From NCBI GenBank assembly GCA_903861195.1, contig CAIOTJ010000166.1, positions 1 through 43,270 of the forward strand: DNA of 43,270 nt, written 5' to 3'. Source of the DNA: an uncultured Planctomycetaceae bacterium. GTDB lineage: Bacteria > Planctomycetota > Planctomycetia > Planctomycetales > Planctomycetaceae. Positions 1 to 7,615 of this stretch are shown here, piece after piece. Position numbers and translations under genes: made by a program. Each line of letters begins with the position of its first letter. The first letter of the stretch is position 1. The notes beneath the pieces are model-generated. The model had not been told where the DNA came from and did no database searches. It saw nothing but the letters and a program-made list of their open reading frames with translations.

Positions 1-185
1 AGCGCCGAAAGACTGCACACAAACGCCGTTCCGATGCACCCCACAGCGATGTACGCGGCCGTCTTGCTCTTCCGGGTTCCCCAGAAGCCGGCAAAGATTT
101 CAATCGCGAACCCGCACAGGGGCAGCAGCCAGGCGATCATCAGCAGGCTGCTGAGCGTTGTTCCAAGTGAAGATGGGCCAGGCAT
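1..185 (-). CDS. nuoL: NADH-quinone oxidoreductase subunit L, N-terminal part (cut by window edge)
   Basis: The minus-strand reading from an ATG at 185 runs open to the window edge, giving about 61 residues. It starts with a short polar stretch, then a hydrophobic helix containing AWLLPLCGFAIEIF, a basic loop (GTRKSKTA) and a second helix. This matches the start of NuoL, the large antiporter-like proton-pumping subunit of complex I in the cytoplasmic membrane. It lies just downstream of nuoK in the same direction, the normal order. An in-frame ATG at 140 would give a start nearer the usual NuoL N-terminus; neither start has a clear ribosome-binding site. The identification rests on a short N-terminus plus strong context. 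Confidence 0.75.
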   Translation of the reverse strand, partial: MPGPSSLGTTLSSLLMIAWLLPLCGFAIEIFAGFWGTRKSKTAAYIAVGCIGTAFVCSLSA

Positions 186-301
186 GGCAGAGGTCGGAAG
201 GCGGCAACCGCAGTCGGCCGGCAGGCAACGGCGCGGAAGACGGCGGGTGGTGTGTGGTCAGGCAGTCAGGTCGACAGTACGCGGGAGACACTCGGCCGGG
301 A

Positions 302-643
302 TCAGCCCTTCAGCTCATCGGCCCGGTCGACATCGATCGTCAGGTGGTTGTTGTAGAAGTTGAGGGCGATCGCGAGGGCGATCGCCGCTTCCGCTGCCGC
401 GAGAACGATCACAAACAGCGAAAACACCTGCCCGTCCATCCCCAGCGGGGTGTGTCGGGCGAAGGCCACAAAGTTCAGGTTGGCCCCATTCAAGACCAGT
501 TCCACCCCCATCAGAATCCCAATCGCGTTCCGCTTCGTGGCCATGCAGACCACGCCGCAGACAAACAGGACGGCGGCGACGAACAAGTACATGTTCAGGT
601 CGGCAGCCGGTGCCAGCATCGCAGCTTGTTCGCTTGGGGGCAT
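302..643 (-). CDS. nuoK: NADH-quinone oxidoreductase subunit K
   Basis: A 113-residue protein with three hydrophobic helices. It carries the family signature GILMGVELVLNGANLNFVAF, whose membrane-buried Glu belongs to the proton path, followed by the third helix with FVIVLAAAEAAIALAIAL and its second conserved Glu. NuoK is a small proton-translocating subunit of the complex I membrane arm. The family is usually about 100 residues, so an internal ATG at 619 (105 residues) or 592 (96 residues) may be the true start; no clear ribosome-binding site decides it. It follows nuoJ after 62 bases and precedes nuoL, forming one minus-strand operon. Confidence 0.93.
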   Translation of the reverse strand: MPPSEQAAMLAPAADLNMYLFVAAVLFVCGVVCMATKRNAIGILMGVELVLNGANLNFVAFARHTPLGMDGQVFSLFVIVLAAAEAAIALAIALNFYNNHLTIDVDRADELKG

Positions 644-705
644 CTCAGATCAGCAACACAGCGACAAAAGGGGGGGGAAACGTTCCGCACTCAACACTCG
701 ACAAC

Positions 706-1365
706 CTAAGACGCGGACAAATTCGAAGCCTCGGAATTGGCCGTGTCCCTCCGCCGCTTGGTGCGGGCCAGATAGGCGGCCCCAATCAACACCACCAAGA
801 GGTGCACCGAGACGATTTCAAACGGCAGTAGAAATCCCGGACTCAGCGTGCTGCGCGATGAACCCAGATCTTTGGGATTGGCCCCCAGAAACTTGAGCCC
901 CAGTTCGCGGGTCGTGTTGCCGCTGGAGGGAGTGTTGAACCCGACCCCGACTGTCTCAGCAGCCGAGCGGGGCCCACGATTGGCCCAGTCGACCGAAATC
1001 GCCGAAGACAAGATCAGTCCCAGCAGAACCAGTCCCACCACACCTCCCAGAACCATCTCGCCGGGACGCGACTTGATTTGCAGAAACGGGCCGCTGGCGG
1101 TCAACATCACGCCGAAGATCAGCAGCACCAGGGTGCCTCCAACATAGATCAGCAACTGGGCCGCCCCTACGAAGTCGGCATTCAACGAGAAAAACAGGCC
1201 GGCAGTCGCTGCCAGAGACAAAATCAGCCAGAACGCCATCCGGACGACGTTTTGACTTACCACGACCGCCACGGCACAGGCGACAGCCATCAGAGCGAAG
1301 ACGTAAACCGCCCCGCCCTGAAACAACCAAGCCACCGCGTCAATGGGTGCGGAAAGCCAACTCAT
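706..1365 (-). CDS. nuoJ: NADH-quinone oxidoreductase subunit J
   Basis: A 219-residue membrane protein with about five hydrophobic helices. The segment FVGAAQLLIYVGGTLVLLIFGVMLT carries the characteristic NuoJ/ND6 pi-bulge helix (the AAQxxIYVGxxxVLxxFxxML pattern). A last helix, LLPFEIVSVHLLVVLIGAAYLAR, precedes a polar basic tail. NuoJ links the quinone module to the antiporter subunits of complex I. The ATG overlaps the nuoH stop as ATGA (1362-1365), and an AGGTG ribosome-binding site lies six bases upstream inside nuoH, so translation is probably coupled. Finding nuoJ directly after nuoH, with no nuoI between, is unusual compared with the common bacterial order. Confidence 0.93.
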   Translation of the reverse strand: MSWLSAPIDAVAWLFQGGAVYVFALMAVACAVAVVVSQNVVRMAFWLILSLAATAGLFFSLNADFVGAAQLLIYVGGTLVLLIFGVMLTASGPFLQIKSRPGEMVLGGVVGLVLLGLILSSAISVDWANRGPRSAAETVGVGFNTPSSGNTTRELGLKFLGANPKDLGSSRSTLSPGFLLPFEIVSVHLLVVLIGAAYLARTKRRRDTANSEASNLSAS

Positions 1366-2690
1366 GACTGCACCTGACCTTCCTGCACCGCATCACGATT
1401 TTGACCCGCCTGCTCTGCGTCGGGTTGGATTTCCGCTTTGGCTTCCGCTCCCTTTTCAGCTGCCTCCGCCGATTCCCCATTGGCCGCGGGGACCAGTTCG
1501 GGACGGAACGCCTGATTGGCCATGGGAACTCCCAGTTCGGAACCCAGCACGTTGACCGAGTCGAGCAGCGTGGTGCGGCCTGTGAATTGATGGATCAGCA
1601 ACGGCCAGACCGTGATCCCCAGGAAGAGGAAACAGCTGATGGGAAGGAGATACTTCAAGCAGGTGGTCATCACTTGGTCGATTCTCAACCGGGGCAGCGT
1701 CCATCGCACCCACATCTGCACGAACACCAGCAGACACCCCTTCGTGATGAAGATCGAGGCGGCGATGATGTTGGACATCAGGAAACCCGCCCCTCCCCGA
1801 GCACGCAACGGTTCCAGAACAGCCTTTTCCAGACCGATTCCCGAATGCCAGCCCCCGAGGAACAGCGCGGTCGCAATGCCGCTCACCGCGAACATGCTCG
1901 CATACTCGGCCATGAAGAAGTATGACCAGCGGATGCCCGAGTACTCGGTGTGGAAACCAGCAACAAGTTCGCTCTCCGCCTCTGCCAGGTCGAACGGAGC
2001 CCGCTTCACACTCGCCGTCGCCACGGTGAAGTAGACGAAAAAAGCGATGAAACAGAAGGGGTCGTGCAGCACCATCCAATTCAGAAACGTGCCCCCCTGC
2101 ATCCGGCTGATCTCAGCCATGCTCAGCGTCCCCAGGGCCGTCACCGGCACCAGAGCGCAGATTGCCATCGGGATCTCGTAGCTCACCACCTGAGCGGCTT
2201 CACGCATGCCGCCGAACAGTGACCACTTCGAGCCGCTGGAGTAGCCCGCCAGAATCACACCCATCACTTCCAGCGACATGATCGCCAAAATGAAAAAGAT
2301 GCCGATATCCAGATCCTGGGCAATCCACCCGTCCGCCCAGGGCAGTACCAGAAAGGCCGCGAATGATGACACAAACACGAGGTACGGAGAAACTCGGAAC
2401 AGCATCCGGTCGGCCGCCTCGGGACACAGATCTTCTTTCTGAATCAGCTTGATGCCGTCGGCCAGGGTCTGCAGCCAGCCGAATTTGCCGCCGACACGGG
2501 TCGGCCCCAGGCGGTCCTGGATGCGTCCCGCCACCTTGCGTTCCAGCCAGATGTAGACCAGCGGGGCAACACCAAAAAAGCCCAGCACCAGGGCGGCGTG
2601 AATCAACGCCGCGAGTGCATATGCCCAGGTGGAGTCAATGTACTGCGCCAATAGCTCGGCGATCGACGCGGCTGCCAGCACGCTGCTCAT
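1362..2690 (-). CDS. nuoH: NADH-quinone oxidoreductase subunit H
   Basis: A 442-residue multi-helix membrane protein. The NuoH signature LERKVAGRIQDRLGPTRVG follows the first helix, then QTLADGIKLIQKED, AEAESELVAGFHTEYSGIRWS and a region of basic and hydrophobic helices (WVRWTLPRLRIDQ). NuoH forms the quinone chamber at the junction of the peripheral and membrane arms of complex I. The family is normally 320-350 residues; here an acidic, Ala/Glu-rich soluble tail of about 60-70 residues follows the last helix. The open frame extends upstream to 2801, but those 37 residues are polar and unlike NuoH, so the ATG at 2690 was chosen. As drawn, the gene is the first of the minus-strand operon. Confidence 0.92.
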   Translation of the reverse strand: MSSVLAAASIAELLAQYIDSTWAYALAALIHAALVLGFFGVAPLVYIWLERKVAGRIQDRLGPTRVGGKFGWLQTLADGIKLIQKEDLCPEAADRMLFRVSPYLVFVSSFAAFLVLPWADGWIAQDLDIGIFFILAIMSLEVMGVILAGYSSGSKWSLFGGMREAAQVVSYEIPMAICALVPVTALGTLSMAEISRMQGGTFLNWMVLHDPFCFIAFFVYFTVATASVKRAPFDLAEAESELVAGFHTEYSGIRWSYFFMAEYASMFAVSGIATALFLGGWHSGIGLEKAVLEPLRARGGAGFLMSNIIAASIFITKGCLLVFVQMWVRWTLPRLRIDQVMTTCLKYLLPISCFLFLGITVWPLLIHQFTGRTTLLDSVNVLGSELGVPMANQAFRPELVPAANGESAEAAEKGAEAKAEIQPDAEQAGQNRDAVQEGQVQS

Positions 2691-3088
2691 CCCAGCATTC
2701 TCGACTTCAGACAGTGGACTGCCGATGCCGACCCGCGGCACCGCGCTGCTCCTCACGGACCCCGGAGTCACGCACCCCGAAGCGGAGCGATCTTGACACA
2801 TGCTCCCGGGGGATTCAAGTGAGCCCCAGCCGGTTATCGGATGTGGGAATTGGGCCTAACTCATGCAAACATGAGACCTTAGGGAAACCTTTTCAGGCCC
2901 CTCGAGCAGCCCTTGGCCACACTCCCAAGCGGGCTCCCGCCCGACCAGAGCCCGCTCAGCCGCAGGTTTTTGGCCACGGGTTGAGGCAGACTTCACCTTC
3001 CGCTTCTGCCATAGTAGTGAGTCCGTCTATCTCCGGTCCCCGTCGGAGACCTCGTGCCCCCCTTTTGGACTGGAGTCGTCTGTCAGAA
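2691..3088. other. Divergent intergenic region upstream of nuoH and a membrane protein gene
   Basis: No convincing gene is seen in these 398 bases. The region should hold the start signals of the minus-strand nuo operon and of the plus-strand membrane protein gene. Its only clear structure is the interrupted palindrome at 2855-2883, listed separately. No strong -10/-35 pair was recognised. Confidence 0.5.
2855..2883. repeat. Interrupted inverted repeat in the divergent promoter region
   Basis: The outer arms CCTAA and TTAGG enclose perfect inner arms CTCATG and CATGAG around a CAAA loop, with three unpaired bases (ACC) on one side. It lies between the divergent nuoH and membrane protein genes. 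It could be an operator or a leader hairpin of either transcript; that role is inferred from position only. Confidence 0.45.
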
Positions 3089-3532
3089 ATGACTTCGCCC
3101 CCCCCTGGCCCCTCGCGATCCCCCACCCTGCTTCCCTGGATGAAGGGTTTGCTGCGCTTTGCTGCCGGATTCAACATCTGTGCCGGGCTCCACATGCTGA
3201 TCCTCTACCACGAGACCTATAAGGTGATCGGGATGCCCAAACCCGAGATCCAGTTTCCCATCCAACTGGTCGGCTTGCTGGTGGCGCTGTTCGGGGTCGC
3301 CTACTACCTGGTCGCCCGCCACCCCGTCCGCAATCGACAGATGTTGGCCCTCGGATGGTGGAGCAAGTTCCTCGGCTCTTGCCTGGGGCTCGGCTACATC
3401 ATTCTCGGGAAGCTCCCTCCCCAGTTCTTCCTGGTCTTCTTCTTCGCCGACATCATCTATCTCTGGCCATTCTATCTGATCATCCGTCGCCTGAATCAGA
3501 TTGCGGCCAGTCGACCGGAGTCCGATCAGTAG
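3089..3532 (+). CDS. Small integral membrane protein of unknown function
   Basis: A 147-residue protein with a short Pro/Ser-rich N-terminus and four predicted membrane helices: around LLRFAAGFNICAGLHMLIL, FPIQLVGLLVALFGVAYYLVA, WWSKFLGSCLGLGYIILG and FFLVFFFADIIYLWPFYLII. It ends in a short basic-to-polar tail. I do not recognise a named family. The frame is open further upstream, but that part is Arg/Pro/Ser-rich low-complexity sequence, so the ATG at 3089 is preferred. No clear ribosome-binding site is seen. The last four codons and the stop are part of a 15-bp tandem duplication. It is divergent from nuoH and 351 bases before a beta-propeller gene, with no evident link to either. Confidence 0.75.
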   Translation: MTSPPPGPSRSPTLLPWMKGLLRFAAGFNICAGLHMLILYHETYKVIGMPKPEIQFPIQLVGLLVALFGVAYYLVARHPVRNRQMLALGWWSKFLGSCLGLGYIILGKLPPQFFLVFFFADIIYLWPFYLIIRRLNQIAASRPESDQ

Positions 3533-3546
3533 GAGTCCGATCAGCA
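3517..3546 (+). repeat. 15-bp tandem duplication across a stop codon
   Basis: GGAGTCCGATCAG occurs at 3517-3529 and again at 3532-3544, each followed by two bases (TA, CA), so the period is 15. The TAG stop of the membrane protein gene spans the junction (3530-3532). It looks like a slipped-strand duplication; the second copy lies outside the reading frame. Confidence 0.8.
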
Positions 3547-3883
3547 ACGGGGGCCGCCGGCCCCCAGGCTCCCAAGCATCCCCCCGAAAACGACTTTGAG
3601 ACCGGTGCCGCAGCGACTCTGTTCCGCAGTCGGATTGGTTTGGGTGAGGCGTTGGCCGAGGCTGGTCTCTCAGAGGGAACCGACCCCACCGTGTCGGGGA
3701 ATGGTCCGGATACCCGGCGGGAGGGCTGCCAGATGCTGGGGGTGACTGGCGGATGACGCGGCGGCCGGGAAGAATACGCCCCGGCAGGAACCATCCGGTT
3801 GCCGGCACCGCGGACCCAGCTCTGCCGCTGAAACGCGACCCTGAATGCAATTTCGTCTCCTTTCCCTGACCTCCCCGCTCCAC
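3533..3883. other. Intergenic region with no recognised gene
   Basis: About 350 G+C-rich bases between the membrane protein gene and the beta-propeller gene. Open frames exist on both strands but are Arg/Pro-rich and lack recognisable motifs. Apart from the second half of the 15-bp duplication at its left end I see no structure. The beta-propeller frame is open from an ATG at 3845, inside this stretch. Confidence 0.4.
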
Positions 3884-5248
3884 ATGACCACAACCTGTTT
3901 GTCACTTCGACTGCCAGCTGCCGCGCTCCTGGTTCTGGTCTGGGCCCTGGGACGAATGGGTCCCGTTCCCGCAAATGCCCAGGAGTGGCCTCAATTTCGT
4001 GGGCCGGAGGGGCAGGGTGTGGTGGCCGATTTGAATCTGCCGGATGAATTCGGCGAAGAGAGCAACCTGCGGTTCAAAATCGCCATCCCGGGGAAAGGCT
4101 GGTCGTCGCCGGTGGTGTCCCGGGGAATCTGCTGGCTGACGACCGCGGTGCCAACCGAGGTCGATCCCGATCGGGCCGCCGAAGTCAAAGCCGAGCGGCT
4201 CAAGGGAAACCCGATGGCCGGTCAGATGGAAATCCTCGAATCGGTCAGCCTGCGGGCGATCGCCGTGGACCTCGCGACGCAGCGGGTCATCCGCAACGTC
4301 GAGCTGTTCACCATCAAGAATCCCGAGCCGATTCATTCGCTCAACAGCTATGCCTCCCCAACGCCGGTGATCGCAGAAGGACGTTTGTTGTGTCACTTCG
4401 GCAATCTGGGGACGGCTGCGGTCGAGCTCGCCACTGGAAAAGTGCTCTGGAAGGCCCGTCTGCCGGTCGAGCACAGTGTGGGCCCGGGCAGCACCCCCGT
4501 GGTGGTCGACAACCGCCTGATCATTCCCTGCGATGGGACTGACCAGCAGTTTGTGGCGGCCCTCGATGTTGCGACGGGCAAAGAGCTGTGGCGGGTTCCC
4601 CGGCCCCGGCTCTCGGGGGAGAATGGAGACTTCCACAAGGCCTTCAGTACTCCGCTGGTCATTCACGATGGAACCCGGCGGCAGGTAATCATTCCCGGCG
4701 CCCAGTGGGTGGTGGCCTACGATCCAGAGACGGGGAAGACGCTCTGGCAGGTCCGTCACGGGGATGGGTTTTCGAATTCACCCCGGCCGGTGTTCGCCCA
4801 CGGCCTGGTGTTTGTCTGCACGGGCTACATGAACCATGAATTGGTCGCAATCCGGGTCGATGGAGAGGGCGATGTGACCGACACCCACGTGAAGTGGCGG
4901 GTCAACAAGCAGGTTCCGCCCATGTCGTCGCCGGTGGTGGTGGGCGATCTGCTGTTCATGGTCTCGGACCAGGGGGTGGTCTCTTGCCTCGATGTCGAGA
5001 CGGGGTCGGTGCATTACCGCGAACGACTGGCTGGAAATTACAGCGCCTCGCCGTTGGCTGTGGGGGGGCGGATTCTGTTCCTCAGTCGGTCGGGCGATGT
5101 GTCGTGGGTCGAAGCCAAACCGGAATGGAAACTGCGGCGGACCAATCACCTCGAAGGGCAACTGATGGCGAGTCCCGCGGTCGTCGCGGGGACGTTGCTG
5201 GTCCGCAGCGACTCGCACCTCTATGGCATTCCGGCTCGCACCCCCTGA
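3884..5248 (+). CDS. Secreted PQQ-like beta-propeller protein
   Basis: A 454-residue protein. An N-terminal hydrophobic signal (LPAAALLVLVWALG, with likely cleavage after ANA) is followed by EWPQFRGPEGQGVV, the typical opening of planctomycete PQQ-type propellers. Repeats with the ATGKxLW pattern follow (ELATGKVLWKARL, DVATGKELWRVPR, DPETGKTLWQVRH, DVETGSVHYRERL), marking blades of a PQQ_2-like propeller. No catalytic function can be assigned; such proteins act as secreted scaffolds or binding proteins, and many do not bind PQQ. The start at 3884 was chosen because the signal peptide begins there; an in-frame ATG at 3845 adds 13 residues. It appears monocistronic, with a strong terminator about 220 bases downstream. 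Confidence 0.88.
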   Translation: MTTTCLSLRLPAAALLVLVWALGRMGPVPANAQEWPQFRGPEGQGVVADLNLPDEFGEESNLRFKIAIPGKGWSSPVVSRGICWLTTAVPTEVDPDRAAEVKAERLKGNPMAGQMEILESVSLRAIAVDLATQRVIRNVELFTIKNPEPIHSLNSYASPTPVIAEGRLLCHFGNLGTAAVELATGKVLWKARLPVEHSVGPGSTPVVVDNRLIIPCDGTDQQFVAALDVATGKELWRVPRPRLSGENGDFHKAFSTPLVIHDGTRRQVIIPGAQWVVAYDPETGKTLWQVRHGDGFSNSPRPVFAHGLVFVCTGYMNHELVAIRVDGEGDVTDTHVKWRVNKQVPPMSSPVVVGDLLFMVSDQGVVSCLDVETGSVHYRERLAGNYSASPLAVGGRILFLSRSGDVSWVEAKPEWKLRRTNHLEGQLMASPAVVAGTLLVRSDSHLYGIPARTP

Positions 5249-5464
5249 GGTCTCTGGCTTGGGGGAGGTCGCAGGCGAAATGATCCCGGTACCTCGTGCC
5301 CCGTACCGTCTGACTCCGTGACAGGTGACGTCAGGGCCCGTCTGACTCCGGGGTTCACTCCGCAGGGGAGCCCCTGAAGGGGCAGCCGTGCGACCAAAGG
5401 CCAATTTCGGCCTGATCAGACGGCTTTCAAGGCCACCCCGAGGCAATCTCCACTCGACCAATGG

Positions 5465-5503
5465 AACAAGGCCAGCCGCGAAGACGCGACTGGCCTTGTT
5501 TTT
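5465..5503 (+). terminator. Rho-independent terminator of the beta-propeller gene
   Basis: An 11-bp perfect stem (AACAAGGCCAG at 5465-5475 with CTGGCCTTGTT at 5490-5500) encloses a further 4-bp CGCG/CGCG stem with an AAGA loop. It ends in a run of five T (5499-5503). The rest of 5249-5697 holds no gene; it contains a 12-bp direct repeat, CGTCTGACTCCG, at 5307-5318 and 5339-5350. Confidence 0.8.
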
Positions 5504-5697
5504 GCATGCAGCGTGTCGATCCTTTTCGGCCACCGGGATGGCCGAATGTCGGCTCATTTCCCGCCAGCGGCCAGGACCCGTGGGGGTCAGTCGGAGGTCA
5601 CAGGCGCTGTTCCAGCCGGCGCGCTGCTTCAACCGCTTGAATTGAGGAACTTTTCCCGAGGCGAATGTCTGATGACCAGCGCCAGCAGGACGACGAA

Positions 5698-5934
5698 CTA
5701 CTTCTTGGCCGCCTTGCCCTTGGCCGCCTTGCCACCGGCATCTCCCTCTTCCTTCTTCTTCACCTTCTTCTTGGCCGCGATCTTGATCACCCGGGTCTTG
5801 GGCAGACCAATGACCGATTGCCCGTCTTTCCAGGTTTCCTGGGACTTCATCTGATTGACCCGTTCCTCACGCTTCAACACATTGCGCGAGCGGACGAGTC
5901 GTCCCTTCCTCTTCAGGCTCTTGTCGATTGCCAC
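5698..5934 (-). CDS. Small basic protein of the Planctomycetes/Verrucomicrobia/Chlamydiae group
   Basis: A 78-residue, strongly basic protein starting at a GTG with [19 protein letters not shown], continuing [32 protein letters not shown] and ending in a Lys/Ala-rich tail. This matches the conserved small basic protein family of the PVC group (TIGR04137-like); its function is not established, though its size and charge suggest nucleic acid or ribosome association. The frame is open to 5988, but family conservation begins at the GTG, and an AGGAG ribosome-binding site lies about eight bases upstream of it. The Lys/Ala-rich C-terminus looks like a lineage-specific extension. It is transcribed alone from a putative promoter about 200 bases upstream. 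Confidence 0.88.
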   Translation of the reverse strand: MAIDKSLKRKGRLVRSRNVLKREERVNQMKSQETWKDGQSVIGLPKTRVIKIAAKKKVKKKEEGDAGGKAAKGKAAKK

Positions 5935-6005
5935 GCCACGAACTCCTGCCGGGAGGCGACGGAACCAAGGTCCAACCCTCGCGGCCACTGTGAATGCGAA
6001 CAGAG

Positions 6006-6030
6006 GGGGGCTCGAGTCTCCTGAGCCCCC
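6006..6030 (-). other. Leader hairpin upstream of the small basic protein gene
   Basis: GGGGGCTC (6006-6013) and GAGCCCCC (6023-6030) form a perfect 8-bp stem with a 9-base loop, which on the minus strand contains AGGAG. It lies 72-96 bases before the GTG start, so it falls inside the predicted long leader. A terminator role for the upstream DUF1501 gene is possible, but no T run follows. Confidence 0.45.
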
Positions 6031-6135
6031 GTTGCGAAGCGGGAAATCCTACCGGGCATCCCCCAGCGATGCAACCACGAGCAGGGGGAAATGAATGTGT
6101 ACTGGTGTGTGGGTCGTGATTGGGCCCGCTGATCG

Positions 6136-6154
6136 ATTGTATGGTCAGCTGACC
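6136..6154 (-). promoter_or_regulatory. Putative -10 element with adjoining 12-bp palindrome (small basic protein gene)
   Basis: On the minus strand TACAAT (6136-6141) resembles a sigma-70 -10 box. One base upstream of it lies GGTCAGCTGACC (6143-6154), a perfect 12-bp palindrome occupying the spacer where a repressor could block polymerase. No strong -35 is seen. The predicted transcript would start near 6129, giving a leader of nearly 200 bases. Confidence 0.45.
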
Positions 6155-6205
6155 TCAGAACTCCACAGATCCCCGTGGTACTGACCGCCGGGTTTGGGGG
6201 GACCG

Positions 6206-7615
6206 CTAAGCAAGCAGCTCCCGCACCACCGTGGCCCGGGTCAGGTCAGAGTCGGTCAGGGTTTCCTTCCGCCCATCATGCTCAAAACTCAATCGACGAT
6301 GATCGAGCCCCAGACAATGCAGCATGGTGGCGTGCATATCATGCATGCTGACCACCTGTTCTACGGATTCATACCCGAATTCATCGGTTTGGCCGTGCGC
6401 GAAGCCCCCTTTGACCCCTCCGCCGGCCAGCCACAGCGAAAAACCCCGCCGGCTATGGTCCCGGCCATTGGCTCCCTGCGAGACCGGAGTTCGGCCAAAC
6501 TCTCCCATCCAGACCACCAAGGTGGAATCGAGCAGCCCCCGTTGCTTGAGATCCTTCACCAGGGCGGCCGAGGGTTGGTCGAGTTGGGCGGCGACTCCCT
6601 TGGTGGCATTGGCGTTGTCGGAATGCGTGTCCCAGGGCTGTCCCTTGAGGTAGACCCCCACGAACCGCACCCCTTGTTCCAGCAGCCGCCGCGCCAACAG
6701 ACAACGGGTGCCGTACGGTGCCGTGGCGGGTTGGTCCATTCCATACAGCTTTCGGGTCGCCTCGGTTTCCGCCGTCAGATCGACCGCCGTGGGGACCGCC
6801 ATTTGCATCCGGGCCGCCGTCTCAAAATCGTACAGCCGGGCCTCCAGATCGGTGTTCTCGGGGAACCGCCGCTGCTGCTCGGCGTTGAGCTGCTTGAGAA
6901 AATCGAGCTGCCGTCGTCGGGCGGGAGCCGGGACCCGACCCGGAGTCCTCAGATTGAGGACGGGAGCGGTGGTGAGGTCACCGGCGTTGAAGGCGGTCCC
7001 CTGGTGCTGGGCCGGCAGCCAACCGGCTGACCAGTTCAATGTCCCATTGATCGGCAGCCCCCCGGGGTCGGGCAACACCACGAACGCCGGCAGGTTGTCA
7101 TTGAGTGACCCCAATCCATAGGTCAGCCACGCGCCGAAGCTGGGTTTGTCGGTAGCGAGGGGGTGTCCGCTGTGGGCAATCCGCAGGGCGGTCTCGTGAC
7201 AGACCGATTCCGTGGTCATCGAGCGGACCAGGGTGATGTCATCGGCGATCGAGGCGATGTGCGGAATCAGCTCGGACAGCAGCATCCCCGACTGACCGGC
7301 CGGTCGGAACTCGAATGGTGAGCCCAACAGATTCCCCGAACCTGCCGGCGACAGAGTCTCGACTTTCACCCCTCCGGGATACGGTTGGCCGCTCCGTTTC
7401 GTCAGTTCGGGCTTGGGGTCGAACAGGTCCATCTGGCTCGGCCCGCCGTTCTGGAACAGCACCACCACCCGCTCGGCCCGCGCCGGATGATGGGCCACCC
7501 GCAGGTCCCCCCGTTCCTGGGCCTGAAGCCACTGAAAGGCCATCGATCCGAGGATCCCCCCGGCGGTTCGCCCCAAAAACGCACGACGCGGCAAGCTGGT
7601 GACCATGGCTGTCAT
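6206..7615 (-). CDS. DUF1501 domain-containing protein with Tat-type signal
   Basis: A 469-residue protein. The N-terminus PRRAFLGRTAGG with a following hydrophobic stretch is a twin-arginine-type export signal. Landmarks of DUF1501 (a sulfatase/alkaline-phosphatase-like fold) follow: VVVLFQNGGPSQMDLFDPKPE near residues 50-70, then AWLTYGLGS, WDTHSDN and the C-terminal VWMGEFGRTP plus GRDHSRRGFSLWLAGGGVKGG. Function is unknown. The gene almost always accompanies a PSCyt1/DUF1549/DUF1553 gene in planctomycetes, as here: its ATG overlaps that gene's stop (ATGA at 7612-7615), so the two are probably co-translated. The frame is open to 8023, but that part is antisense-like and overlaps the neighbour. 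The stop is TAG at 6206-6208. Confidence 0.92.
   Translation of the reverse strand: MTAMVTSLPRRAFLGRTAGGILGSMAFQWLQAQERGDLRVAHHPARAERVVVLFQNGGPSQMDLFDPKPELTKRSGQPYPGGVKVETLSPAGSGNLLGSPFEFRPAGQSGMLLSELIPHIASIADDITLVRSMTTESVCHETALRIAHSGHPLATDKPSFGAWLTYGLGSLNDNLPAFVVLPDPGGLPINGTLNWSAGWLPAQHQGTAFNAGDLTTAPVLNLRTPGRVPAPARRRQLDFLKQLNAEQQRRFPENTDLEARLYDFETAARMQMAVPTAVDLTAETEATRKLYGMDQPATAPYGTRCLLARRLLEQGVRFVGVYLKGQPWDTHSDNANATKGVAAQLDQPSAALVKDLKQRGLLDSTLVVWMGEFGRTPVSQGANGRDHSRRGFSLWLAGGGVKGGFAHGQTDEFGYESVEQVVSMHDMHATMLHCLGLDHRRLSFEHDGRKETLTDSDLTRATVVRELLA

Noticed and set aside
2615-3088. N-terminal extension of the small membrane protein
   Set aside because: The extra 158 residues are Arg/Pro/Ser-rich low-complexity sequence overlapping the nuoH start region on the other strand; the protein more likely begins at 3089.
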